Assembly (NCBI GenBank): GCA_903868035.1
Contig: CAIPTQ010000316.1
Location: forward strand, 1 to 59,599
DNA from: an uncultured Phycisphaerales bacterium
GTDB lineage: Bacteria; Planctomycetota; Phycisphaerae; WQYP01
Length of the DNA: 59,599 bases
Direction of reading: 5' to 3'
Both the position numbers and the translations under genes were made by a program. Every line of letters begins with the position of its first letter. Position 1 is the first letter of the stretch. Of the stretch, positions 48,050 through 56,202 are shown one piece after another. The notes beneath the pieces are model-generated. The model saw only the letters and a list, made by a program, of their open reading frames with translations, had not been told where the DNA came from and made no database searches.

Positions 48050-49054
48050 ATGGAAGCCCCTCCGGATACCGCAGTGCCACCCGTGGCGGACACCTCCCCG
48101 ATGCCGCCACCCCTGGGCAGCATCCTCCTCGAAGCCGACGGCATCACCGTCACCTTCGGCAACTTCACCGCTGTGCGCCAGGCCACCTTCCAACTCCGCG
48201 CCGGCAGCCTGTTGGGCCTCATCGGCCCCAACGGCGCGGGCAAAACCACGCTCCTCCGCGCCATCGCCTCCCTCCAGATGATGTCCGCCGGCGCCATCCG
48301 CATCCTCGGCGAGCCCGTCAAGCCCGGCGATGAACAGGCCGCCCGCATGATCGGCTTCACCCCCGACGTCCCCCCGGTCTATGACGCCCTCACCGTCGGG
48401 CAGTTCCTCAACTTTATCGCCGCCGGCTACGGCATCATGCCGGAGAACACCGGCCCCACCATCGACTTCTGGCTCGAAAAAGTGTGGCTGAAGGACAAAA
48501 TAGCCCAGCGCGTCCGCACCCTCTCGCGCGGCATGAAACAACGCCTGGGCATCGCCCGCACCCTGCTGCCCAATCCCCAAATCATCCTTCTGGATGAACC
48601 CGCCGCCGGCCTGGACCCCGCCGGCCGCGTGCAGTTCCGCAAACTCCTGGCGGACCTGCGCGACCAGGGCAAAACGCTCATCGTCTCCTCCCACATCCTC
48701 TCGGACATGGAGGAATACTGCACCCACATCGCCATCATGTCCCACGGCAGCCTCATCAAGTACGGCACCGTCCGCGAAATCTCCGCCGGCGTGGACGACG
48801 GCCGCTGCCGCTACACCGTCCAACTGGCCGAGCCGGTGACAGACCTGGCGGGGATTCTGGAGGGGCTTGACGGTGTGGAGCCGATCCGCATCGAGCGGCT
48901 GGAGGTGGAACTGGAATACTGGTCCGACAAGCGCCAGGCCGCCGAGCTGCTCAAGCAACTCGTCGCCGCCGGCGTGCCCGTGGCCGGCTTTGGCGTCCAC
49001 GCGGCGGGGTTGGAAGAGGCCTATCTGCGGGCCGGAATCAGGCAGGTGGATTGA
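48050..49054 (+). CDS. ABC transporter ATP-binding protein
   Basis: A 334-residue ATPase. LLGLIGPNGAGKTTLLRAIA is Walker A, LSRGMKQRLGIARTLL the signature, IILLDEPAAGLDPAGR Walker B and LIVSSHILSDMEEYC the H-loop. The fold matches CcmA/NatA-type exporters. A regulatory domain of about 90 residues follows. Its stop overlaps an ATG (TGATG), which once probably started the permease; that link is now interrupted by an inserted repeat. Confidence 0.93.
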   Translation: MEAPPDTAVPPVADTSPMPPPLGSILLEADGITVTFGNFTAVRQATFQLRAGSLLGLIGPNGAGKTTLLRAIASLQMMSAGAIRILGEPVKPGDEQAARMIGFTPDVPPVYDALTVGQFLNFIAAGYGIMPENTGPTIDFWLEKVWLKDKIAQRVRTLSRGMKQRLGIARTLLPNPQIILLDEPAAGLDPAGRVQFRKLLADLRDQGKTLIVSSHILSDMEEYCTHIAIMSHGSLIKYGTVREISAGVDDGRCRYTVQLAEPVTDLAGILEGLDGVEPIRIERLEVELEYWSDKRQAAELLKQLVAAGVPVAGFGVHAAGLEEAYLRAGIRQVD

Positions 49055-49202
49055 TGTTGTTTTCCTCGCGCAACCACGATCGGAGCCGCGACCGTCAGGA
49101 AGCGTTGAATCCAGGGACTCCGTTGGCGATCACACGCTCCCTGATGGTCGCGTCATAGTTTTCAGGCAGGTGGACGAATGCTCTTTTCCTCGCGCAACCA
49201 CG
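49038..49202. repeat. palindromic element flanked by 41-bp direct repeats
   Basis: Direct repeats 49038-49078 and 49162-49202 share TCAGGCAGGTGGA and TTTTCCTCGCGCAACCACG and differ at about six positions in between. Between them is an inverted repeat, CGCGACCGTCAGGAAGCGT (49087-49105) and ACGCTCCCTGATGGTCGCG (49134-49152), 17 of 19 pairs. The left end matches 7077-7100. The direct repeat includes the permease start region. Confidence 0.8.
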
Positions 49203-50644
49203 CCATCGGCATGGCCCATTACCAGATCGCCGGCGGGCTGAAGAGTCTGCTGTTCCTCCTCGGCGGATATCTGGCGATCATCGGACTGGTCATCGGCATG
49301 TTGGTTTACAATCAGCCCCGGGTGGATATTCCCCAGGCCGTGATGGCCATGGCCACGCTCCTGCTCGTCCTCGAGGGCTTCGGGCTGGTCATGATGGGGG
49401 CCGTCCGTGTCGCCGGTTGCATCCGCACGGACATCATGACGAACATGATCGAATCCCACCGCCAGATGCCCATCTCCGCCGCCCGCGCCCTGCTGGGCTA
49501 TCTCTTCGGCACCACCATTCATATCGTGGCGGTCATTGCGTTGAACGTCATGGTGCTGGCGCTCCTGGTAGGGCTGGCCAACGTCGGGTTTGAAGCCTTT
49601 GTCCTTTCGCAGATCGTGCTGGCGGCCTTCGCCTTGTTCGTCTGGACCTTCGCCGCCATGGGCTCGTTCATGTTCCGCCAGGCCATGCCCCTGATGGTCC
49701 TGGTCTTCATCTTCAGCGGTTGCGGCAGCACGTTGCTGCGCGGCTGGGGCCTGCTCCCGGGTGTGTCCCTGCTGGCGGCGCCTTTCCTGGGCGAGACGAT
49801 CTTCACTTTCGCCCGGGGCATGGGCCGGATGGGGGGAATCTCCATGTATCCGGCATACTCCACCGCGCTGGTTGCCCAGGCGGCGTTGGGCGCGCTCTTC
49901 TTCATCGGGGCCTGCCGCCGTTATCGCGGGGCGTATCTCACCACGTTCAATGTGCCCATGGGAGTGGCGCTGGTGGCCGTTTGGAGCATGCTTTCGGTGT
50001 TCGCCATTCAAATATGGCCAAGCCTGACCAGTATCTTCAGACGGGATTTCCCCCAGCAGCCTTCCATACACGCCCAGATCGTCGCCGCCCTGTGTGTCGC
50101 CGCCTTGCTCCTCATCGTTCCCGCCCATGCGCTGGCCACTTGGGAAACGCGCCATCGGGTCGCGGCCGGCCAGCGGATGCTGGCGCTGGCGGGCATGGTC
50201 CTGGCGGGGGCCATCGTGCTCCTGACCGCCCCGTTCGACGCCATGCCCTGGATGGTGACCTTCCTCGTGCTGGCCGCACACGTGGTGACGGTTTATGCGG
50301 GCCTGCGCATCTGGGCCCGGGCGACGCCCATGTCGATGGCGATCATCATGCTTGTCCTGCTGGCCGGCCTCTGGCTGGTGCCGCTGCTGATCGAGATCAT
50401 CCGCTGGTATTTCTTTGTGCGGAGCAACCAGGACATCGCCGTCCGCGATTTCACCCTCATCAGCACCTTCAGCCCCCTGGGCTCGCTGCTGGGGGCATGG
50501 AGCAATTCCCCCGATGGGCCGGTGCTCTGGGTCGGCCTCGTCTTCCAACTGGGTCTGGCCGGGTTGCTGATGCGCCTGGCCGCCCGGCATAACCGCCCCG
50601 CCGCGCCGGTTACAGCGCCGCCACCGCAATCCGCGCCGTCATGA
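49178..50644 (+). CDS. ABC transporter permease-like membrane protein
   Basis: A 488-residue polytopic inner-membrane protein with about 12 hydrophobic segments (LLFLLGGYLAIIGLVIGMLVY, VMAMATLLLVLEGFGLVMMG and others). It follows the ATPase gene, so it is the likely permease; no specific substrate motif is seen. The start MLFSSRNHAIGMAHYQ is duplicated at 49054, where the upstream copy runs to an early stop. It overlaps the mutarotase gene at its 3' end (convergent). Confidence 0.8.
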   Translation: MLFSSRNHAIGMAHYQIAGGLKSLLFLLGGYLAIIGLVIGMLVYNQPRVDIPQAVMAMATLLLVLEGFGLVMMGAVRVAGCIRTDIMTNMIESHRQMPISAARALLGYLFGTTIHIVAVIALNVMVLALLVGLANVGFEAFVLSQIVLAAFALFVWTFAAMGSFMFRQAMPLMVLVFIFSGCGSTLLRGWGLLPGVSLLAAPFLGETIFTFARGMGRMGGISMYPAYSTALVAQAALGALFFIGACRRYRGAYLTTFNVPMGVALVAVWSMLSVFAIQIWPSLTSIFRRDFPQQPSIHAQIVAALCVAALLLIVPAHALATWETRHRVAAGQRMLALAGMVLAGAIVLLTAPFDAMPWMVTFLVLAAHVVTVYAGLRIWARATPMSMAIIMLVLLAGLWLVPLLIEIIRWYFFVRSNQDIAVRDFTLISTFSPLGSLLGAWSNSPDGPVLWVGLVFQLGLAGLLMRLAARHNRPAAPVTAPPPQSAPS

Positions 50645-51500
50645 GGTGCGTCTGCCCCGCCCCCACGCTCAGGGCATGCCGCCCCACGTTGCACGTCTCC
50701 ACGCAGATCATCCCCGGCCATTCGTCATCGCCGAAGTCCGGCATCGCCTTGGCCTTGGCCACCCACGGATTCCACACCACCGTGGCCAGCGAATGCTCCT
50801 TGGCGATCGTGATCCGCCGGCGTTTGGCCGGGTCTTCGATCGTCACCGGGCCGCTGGTGTCCAGGTAGACGCGATCGGTTTCGCCGGTGATGGTGATGTC
50901 GCCCGCCTGCGTTTTTTCCTTCGCGCCGTCCATTTTGTCGAGGTAGCGCACGCCCGCGAGGCCCTTCACGCGCGCCTGCCGCACGTCCCCCACCGCAAAA
51001 TACGTGTGCAGCGCCTCATCCACCGCCAGCGGCACCGTGCCCGTGTTGGTCAATTCCAGGGCCATCGTCAGTTCCGCCCCGAAAGTCACGCGCTGGCGGA
51101 GCAGGAATTCCTGCGGCCAATATTTCCGCGAAAAGTCATCCGCACGCAGCGCCAACACCACCGTCACACCGCCGGCCTCCTGGCGGATGGACTCCAGCTC
51201 CCACGTCATCAGACGCGCCACCCCGTGTACCGGGGCGTCCGGCCGCGGGCCAAACCACGGAAAACACACCGGCACCCCGCCGCGGATCGCCTTGCCCGCC
51301 TCAAACATGCTCTTGTGGCTCATCCACAGCACTTCATCAAACCCGGCGGGCTTCCACGCCGCCACGTGCGCCCCCTGCATGTACACGGTGCCCGCGGCCT
51401 GGGGCGTGTACACCTGCACCGCGGGCAACCCGCCCTGGCCGGCGACGATTTGGGCCACGCCGGCGATGGCATGGCGCTGGAGTTCGGAGAGCGTAGGCAT
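50610..51500 (-). CDS. D-hexose-6-phosphate mutarotase-like protein
   Basis: A 296-residue YeaD/aldose-1-epimerase-like protein that interconverts anomers of hexose 6-phosphates. VYTPQAAGTVYMQGAHVAAW and GGVPVCFPWFGPRPDAPVHGVAR carry the substrate-binding and catalytic His, and DEALHTYFAVGD and WPGMICVETCNV complete the pattern (catalytic Glu). AAGGA precedes the start. It converges with the permease gene, overlapping by 35 bases. Confidence 0.92.
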   Translation of the reverse strand: MPTLSELQRHAIAGVAQIVAGQGGLPAVQVYTPQAAGTVYMQGAHVAAWKPAGFDEVLWMSHKSMFEAGKAIRGGVPVCFPWFGPRPDAPVHGVARLMTWELESIRQEAGGVTVVLALRADDFSRKYWPQEFLLRQRVTFGAELTMALELTNTGTVPLAVDEALHTYFAVGDVRQARVKGLAGVRYLDKMDGAKEKTQAGDITITGETDRVYLDTSGPVTIEDPAKRRRITIAKEHSLATVVWNPWVAKAKAMPDFGDDEWPGMICVETCNVGRHALSVGAGQTHLMTARIAVAAL

Positions 51501-51635
51501 AAATTTGTTCCTTATTTGGAGACCCGTGTTTGATTTGCCGCCGAAGGGCGACAGGCGCTGGGGCGCGGCATCGCCCGCCAACTACATATTATGCGGTCCG
51601 TTGGCATTTGGGAAACCCGCCACTGGGTAAAGCTA

Positions 51636-51664
51636 TTGCCTCGCCACGAGGTCGGCGTGATAAT
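51636..51664 (+). promoter_or_regulatory. sigma70-like promoter
   Basis: TTGCCT, 17 bases, GATAAT, about 55 bases upstream of the four-span membrane protein. Confidence 0.45.
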
Positions 51665-51719
51665 CACCCTGTAACAGCAATCGTGGCGTGGACAAAAACC
51701 GTGACCTGGAGGCGTAACC

Positions 51720-52181
51720 ATGCATGTTTTGGCGTCGTTTGACGTGATCGGGCTTTTTGTTTTGCTGGTGACGCTGGTGTGCATCGGCGCGCTGCAGGTG
51801 GCCGCGGCGCTGGGAATCATGTTCGGCATGCACAAGCTCACGCCCGACAAGCTTACCGATACCCGTTACGGCGATTTTGATTTCGACAATTTCCAAAACC
51901 CCGCCCTGATCAATTTGCTCGTCCGCCTGGCGGTGATCTTTCTGGGCACGACCCTGATTCTCCACACCGCGGACTTTTTGATCATCGGCACGCTGATCAG
52001 GAAATACCGGTTGATCGTCTGTTTCGTATTGTTCCTGCTCGAAACCGGGGCCATTGCCCTGGGACTGCACCTGGTCTTTAAGCTTGATTTATATCGCTGG
52101 ATGGTGCTTACCTGGGGCAGCGCCCTTTTCTACCTGTTCTGCTTATGGTATCTGGCCCGGGGTGCAAGCTTCCTGGCTTAA
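51720..52181 (+). CDS. four-span membrane protein
   Basis: A 153-residue protein with four hydrophobic segments: FDVIGLFVLLVTLVCIGALQ, LLVRLAVIFLGTTLILHTAD, LIVCFVLFLLETGAIALGLH and MVLTWGSALFYLFCLWYLA. A short acidic loop (DTRYGDFDFDNFQNP) follows the first span. GGAGG lies about eight bases upstream of the ATG. No family recognised. Confidence 0.68.
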   Translation: MHVLASFDVIGLFVLLVTLVCIGALQVAAALGIMFGMHKLTPDKLTDTRYGDFDFDNFQNPALINLLVRLAVIFLGTTLILHTADFLIIGTLIRKYRLIVCFVLFLLETGAIALGLHLVFKLDLYRWMVLTWGSALFYLFCLWYLARGASFLA

Positions 52182-52223
52182 AACTACCAAGGACTGGCGC
52201 ATCAAGAACTGTCAAAAGTGGTA

Positions 52224-52240
52224 GGCACACTCCGTGTGCC
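52224..52240. repeat. GGCACAC hairpin
   Basis: GGCACACTCCGTGTGCC: a perfect 7-bp stem with a three-base loop, upstream of the MGMT-like gene. Related GGCAC/GTGCC hairpins lie in the repeat at 42611. Confidence 0.55.
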
Positions 52241-52257
52241 GTTAAGCCTTAGGACAA

Positions 52258-52734
52258 ATGATGGCCGCACGTCCTCGTACAACCTGGGCCGAAAAACTGG
52301 CCGCCAACAACGGCCTGCCGAAAGTGGTGACGCTGGAGGGCAAGGCCCGCGCCAAATGGGGCGCGGGCACCATGGTGATCCCCGCCCCGGTCGAGGTGGA
52401 CCAGCAAATGCGCCGCGTGCCCCGGGGACAACTGGTGACCACCCACGAGATTCGACAGGCCCTGGCCCGCAAGCACGGGGCCACGGTGGCCTGCCCCCTG
52501 ACCACCGGCATCTTCACCTGGATCGCCGCCCACGCCGCCGAAGAAGCCGGCGGCGGCAAAGGCACCACCCCCTATTGGCGAACCCTCAAGGCCGGCGGAG
52601 AAGTCAATCCGAAATACCCCGGCGGCGCGCTCGCCGCCTGCCGGAAGCTGCGGGCCGAAGGCCACAAGGTGGTGAAGAAGGGGCAGCGGTATTTTGTGGA
52701 CGGGTGGGAGACGGCGGTAGTGCGGGATTTATAG
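52258..52734 (+). CDS. MGMT-like (alkyltransferase-like) protein
   Basis: A 158-residue protein. PRGQLVTTHEIRQALARKHGATVACPLTTGIFTWIAAHAAEEAGG and GGEVNPKYPGGALAACRKLRAEGHKV resemble MGMT-family C-terminal domains. The PCHR catalytic motif is absent and ACPLTTG occupies the corresponding place, so classical alkyl transfer is doubtful. A duplicate of about 33 bp of its middle is found at 54279. It may bind DNA or RNA as alkyltransferase-like proteins do. Confidence 0.65.
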   Translation: MMAARPRTTWAEKLAANNGLPKVVTLEGKARAKWGAGTMVIPAPVEVDQQMRRVPRGQLVTTHEIRQALARKHGATVACPLTTGIFTWIAAHAAEEAGGGKGTTPYWRTLKAGGEVNPKYPGGALAACRKLRAEGHKVVKKGQRYFVDGWETAVVRDL

Positions 52735-52738
52735 AGAA

Positions 52739-54193
52739 TCACGGAGTGGGTTGCGTATTTGCGGGGCGCTTGGGGGTGTTTATCATCTGTATGATCTGCT
52801 GGGCTTCCTTGAGGACATCAATGTCGTTTTCCGGCGCGGGCGAACTGGTGGTGGTCTTGCGGGATGGCGAACCGAAGGAGATCTGGCCGGCATCGGTGAT
52901 TTGTGATTGGATGGTCGGGGCGCTGAGGATGCGATTGTCCAACAGCATCGCCATAGGGTGCCTGATATTGGCGCTGGTGAGTTCTCCCATGTAGGTGCCG
53001 CCATTGGCATCGAGCTTGAAAGGCATATACACGCCACCGCTTGTGGGGTCCGACTGGGGATCGCCGGCGGTGAGGGACCAGGGTTTGCGCAGCGGGTCGG
53101 CATGGGTGAGGCTGTGGTCATGGTCGTCATAACAAAGAATGTAGAATTGGTCATCGCGCGCGGAAGAAACAAACAGACCGTTGAATTGGGTGTTCTTGAG
53201 CAGGGAGTGCATTTCGAACCAGCGGGCAGTGGTGTTGTTGGCTTTGACGGCGGCATCGGAGCCTTTGGTCTTGAGGCTGTCCTTGGCGGCGTTAAGGTCG
53301 TTGGCGGAAATTTCGTCGGGGAGGACGGCGATGCGGAAGTCCAGAATGCCGACGCCAGCGGCCGGTGCCGAGGCGGTGGCGGGGGGACGCGCCGGGACAC
53401 TACTGGCGCAGGCGGCCTGAATGGCCAGTGCGCCGGCGACAAGCACGCCAGCGGCGGCCACAAGAACGGCGACGAACTTCACTTTGGCGAGGGTCATCAT
53501 CGTGGTTGCTCCTTTGGCAAGTAGAACGGTATGGGTGGCGCCGGCGGTGGCGGCACCCAGGGCGCTGGTGGCGATGGCGGAAGCGGACAGGCCCGACGTA
53601 GTTGACACCAGATGTGAAGGCATTAGTCCGGGGACGATGGCGAGCGTGGCACTCGATACGCCAAGGGTGCGGAAATGGTCGCGAAGTTTGGCCAGCGCGC
53701 GGGCAACGCGTTTCTTGGCGGCGTCCTCGGTGATACGCAGGGCGCTGCCGACGGCGGCCAGGCTCTGGTCCTCATAGAAGCGCAGCAGAATGGCTTGGCG
53801 CTCGGCAGGGGCGAGACGAGTGACCGCCATATCTATCACTTCGCGCAGTTCGAGCCAGGCGGCATCGGTGGATGCCGGCGGCGCGACCGGGGCATTGGCT
53901 TCATGTTGGGCGCGGCGGCGTTCGGAGCGATGGAGCGAGCGGATGGTGTATTGGAGAACCCGAAAGAGCCAGGGCGATAGGGGCAAGTCGCTGCGCATTG
54001 TGCCGGCCTTTTGTGCAAGAAGGATGAACACCGCCTGGGTCACATCGTGGGCGCGGCCGGGATCATGGAGGATGCGCAGTGCCGCGGGATAGAGCCAGCG
54101 GAGGTGCCGCTCGACGACGAGGGTGAAGGCGGCCTGGTCGCCGTGTTCGACGAACCGCGTGAGGAGTTCTGCATCCGTGGGCGTGGGGGACAT
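52739..54193 (-). CDS. ECF sigma factor with membrane span and SecD-like head domain
   Basis: A 484-residue fusion. Residues 1-170 are an ECF sigma: LYPAALRILHDPGRAHDVTQAVFILLA (region 2) and LAPAERQAILLRFYEDQSLAAVGSALRITEDAAKKRVARALAKL (region 4). A span follows (FVAVLVAAAGVLVAGALAIQ, about 243-265). The extracytoplasmic part includes GELTSANIRHPMAMLLDNRILSAPTIQSQITDAGQISFG, very like the P1 head of SecD. The start MSPTPTDAELL has AAGGA in place. Such a tethered sigma would need release from the membrane to act (inference). Confidence 0.85.
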   Translation of the reverse strand: MSPTPTDAELLTRFVEHGDQAAFTLVVERHLRWLYPAALRILHDPGRAHDVTQAVFILLAQKAGTMRSDLPLSPWLFRVLQYTIRSLHRSERRRAQHEANAPVAPPASTDAAWLELREVIDMAVTRLAPAERQAILLRFYEDQSLAAVGSALRITEDAAKKRVARALAKLRDHFRTLGVSSATLAIVPGLMPSHLVSTTSGLSASAIATSALGAATAGATHTVLLAKGATTMMTLAKVKFVAVLVAAAGVLVAGALAIQAACASSVPARPPATASAPAAGVGILDFRIAVLPDEISANDLNAAKDSLKTKGSDAAVKANNTTARWFEMHSLLKNTQFNGLFVSSARDDQFYILCYDDHDHSLTHADPLRKPWSLTAGDPQSDPTSGGVYMPFKLDANGGTYMGELTSANIRHPMAMLLDNRILSAPTIQSQITDAGQISFGSPSRKTTTSSPAPENDIDVLKEAQQIIQMINTPKRPANTQPTP

Positions 54194-54278
54194 AAGCATC
54201 CTTTCCGGAGAGTATTGTCCGGTGAAGGAGGGGGAGGGGACAAGCAATTTTGCTTTATTCGGCATCATGGAAGAGCGC

Positions 54279-54311
54279 GATCACCGCCCACGCCGCCGAA
54301 AAAGCCGGCGG
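54279..54311. repeat. fragment duplicating part of the MGMT-like gene
   Basis: Matches 52523-52555 (GATCGCCGCCCACGCCGCCG and on through GAAAAAGCCGGCGGC) with two or three substitutions. It is on the plus strand and not in a recognisable gene; an untranslated relic. Confidence 0.65.
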
Positions 54312-54335
54312 CATCGGCTCATGCGGCTTATCTCT

Positions 54336-54352
54336 CTGACCACTGACAACTG
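54336..54352. repeat. short TCAGTGG-type heptamer pair
   Basis: CTGACCACTGACAACTG: two units of the TCAGTGG family on the minus strand, upstream of the MFS gene. A similar two-unit copy lies at about 13127-13140 between arsenic operon genes. Confidence 0.5.
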
Positions 54353-54400
54353 CTATTGCCATTCGCCCCGCTTCCCGTGCTGCCGTTATACTCCGCCCCT

Positions 54401-55990
54401 GTGACCCGCACCGCCTCCGTCAACCCCGCCTCTCCCGCTTCCCGGTCCGCCGACACCCGGCCCTTTCCGATCCGCGGCACGCTGCTCCGCACCAGCCTCC
54501 GCTACACCATGCTCGCCTGGCTGCCCGGGGCCTTCTGGATGGGGGCCACCGGCAACACGGCCATGACCCCGCTGGGCCAGTACCTCGGCGCCAACGACCT
54601 CATCTTCGCCCTCATCACCCAGGCCGCGCCCATGCTTTCGGTGCTGTTCATGATTCCCGGTTCGATGATCGTCGAGCGGCTGGGGCGGCGGAAAACCTTC
54701 TTTCTCTGGACGGTAACGCCCCATCGCGGGCTGTACATCCTCATCGGGCTGCTGCCGTGGATTCTTCCCCCGGCATACTCCACGGCGATTTTCCTGACGT
54801 TGCTGGTGTTTGTTTCGATGGGGCTGAACAGTTTCGGCGGGCAGGCCTGGGTCAACTGGATGGCGGACCTGGTGCCGCCGCGCATCCGGGGTGTGTACTT
54901 CGCCCGGCGGAGCCGCATGGGGGTGGCGGTGATCGCGGCGGCGACCGTGCTGGTGGGCGTCATCCTGGACTGGGCGGATGATGCGCGGGTGGCGGGGTTT
55001 CTGCGGCCGCTGACCGACCGCTGCCATCTGCCGCCGTCGCATGACATATCCACGGCCTTGATCGTGATCCTGTCGGCGGTATTCATGCTGGCGGGGGCCA
55101 TCGGGATGATCGACATCCTGCTGTTCACGAAAGTCGCCGAGCCGCCCATGAAACAGGCCCCGCCGGAGCCGTTGCGGGAGCGGCTGCTCCGGCCGCTGCG
55201 CGACGTGCAGTTCCGGCGGTACGTGACGTACTACTCGGTCTGGTCGGTCGCCAACTCGTGGTGTTCGTGGTTCTGGATGCTCTACCTGCTCGATTTTCTG
55301 CAGGCGCAGCACAAGTCCGCCGCGAACGCCGGCACGACCCCCTGGTGGGGCCATTCGATGTACCTGACGGCGGCGGTGATTTTGCCGGTGAGTTTTCAGA
55401 TCGGGCAGTTCCTGGGGTATCCCATGTGGGGGCGCGCGGTGGACCGCTTCGGGCGCAAGCCGGTGTTTCTGGTGTCGTCGGCCTTGCACACGCTGACGTG
55501 GGTGTCGTGGATCTTCCTGTCGGAGGCCACGCTGCCGTGGATGCCGCTGGTGCAGATCGCCGGGGGGTTCATCGGCGGGGGCATGGACATCGCCTCGTTC
55601 AACATGATGCTGTTGTTCAACCGCAAGGGGGGCGCGGGTTATCAGGCGGTGGGTTCGGTGATTTTTTCGACCGCGGCGGCGGTGGCGGCGTGCGCGGCCG
55701 GGGCGGTGGCCACGGCGCTGGGCGGCTGGGGGTGGACCTTCGCCGCGGGCACATCGTGGGCGCACACGTTCAACCGCTACACGCTACTGATCCTGGTGGG
55801 GGTGGCGATTAAATATGTGGCCGATCTGGTGTTTCTGCGCCGGGTGCAGGACTTGGACGCCAAGCCGGCGGGGCATGCGCTGCGGTTTGTGGTGGACAAT
55901 TGCCACGGGACTTTGGAGACGCTGATTTTTATGCCGCTGCGGAGCGGGGTGGAGGCTACGGGGTCGGGGATCAAGCGGTTGTGGAAGTAG
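54401..55990 (+). CDS. MFS transporter
   Basis: A 529-residue polytopic transporter with about 12 spans. A GTG start is used; TATACT ends eight bases upstream and no ribosome binding site exists, so the mRNA is probably leaderless. SMIVERLGRRKTFFLWTV is the MFS cytoplasmic-loop motif, repeated as GRAVDRFGRKPVFLVSSAL. A conserved WVNWMADLVPPRIRGVYFARR follows the fourth span. Substrate not determinable. Confidence 0.85.
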   Translation: MTRTASVNPASPASRSADTRPFPIRGTLLRTSLRYTMLAWLPGAFWMGATGNTAMTPLGQYLGANDLIFALITQAAPMLSVLFMIPGSMIVERLGRRKTFFLWTVTPHRGLYILIGLLPWILPPAYSTAIFLTLLVFVSMGLNSFGGQAWVNWMADLVPPRIRGVYFARRSRMGVAVIAAATVLVGVILDWADDARVAGFLRPLTDRCHLPPSHDISTALIVILSAVFMLAGAIGMIDILLFTKVAEPPMKQAPPEPLRERLLRPLRDVQFRRYVTYYSVWSVANSWCSWFWMLYLLDFLQAQHKSAANAGTTPWWGHSMYLTAAVILPVSFQIGQFLGYPMWGRAVDRFGRKPVFLVSSALHTLTWVSWIFLSEATLPWMPLVQIAGGFIGGGMDIASFNMMLLFNRKGGAGYQAVGSVIFSTAAAVAACAAGAVATALGGWGWTFAAGTSWAHTFNRYTLLILVGVAIKYVADLVFLRRVQDLDAKPAGHALRFVVDNCHGTLETLIFMPLRSGVEATGSGIKRLWK

Positions 55991-56159
55991 GATGGGAGTT
56001 CAGGCCGCGTGAACGGCGATTTCCGATGAGTTTTTGTTTGGGGCGGATGGATACTTTACGAATGGTTACGCGCACGGCCTTTCCCTTTGACCAGGTAATG
56101 GCTTCCTCTATTCCTTTTTTAATTCCATCGAAATATTCGTTCTTCTGATGGCGTCTCAT
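55971..56159 (-). CDS. 62-aa small basic protein
   Basis: MRRHQKNEYFDGIKKGIEEA, with GAGG six bases upstream. DGIKKGIEEAITWSKGKAVRVTIRKV is reminiscent of small DNA-binding or antitoxin-like proteins, but no family is assigned. It converges with the MFS gene and overlaps its 3' end by 20 bases. Confidence 0.5.
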   Translation of the reverse strand: MRRHQKNEYFDGIKKGIEEAITWSKGKAVRVTIRKVSIRPKQKLIGNRRSRGLNSHPTSTTA

Positions 56160-56202
56160 CTGATTCCTCGAAATGGTATTCGTTGACGGCATGTTATCTG
56201 CT

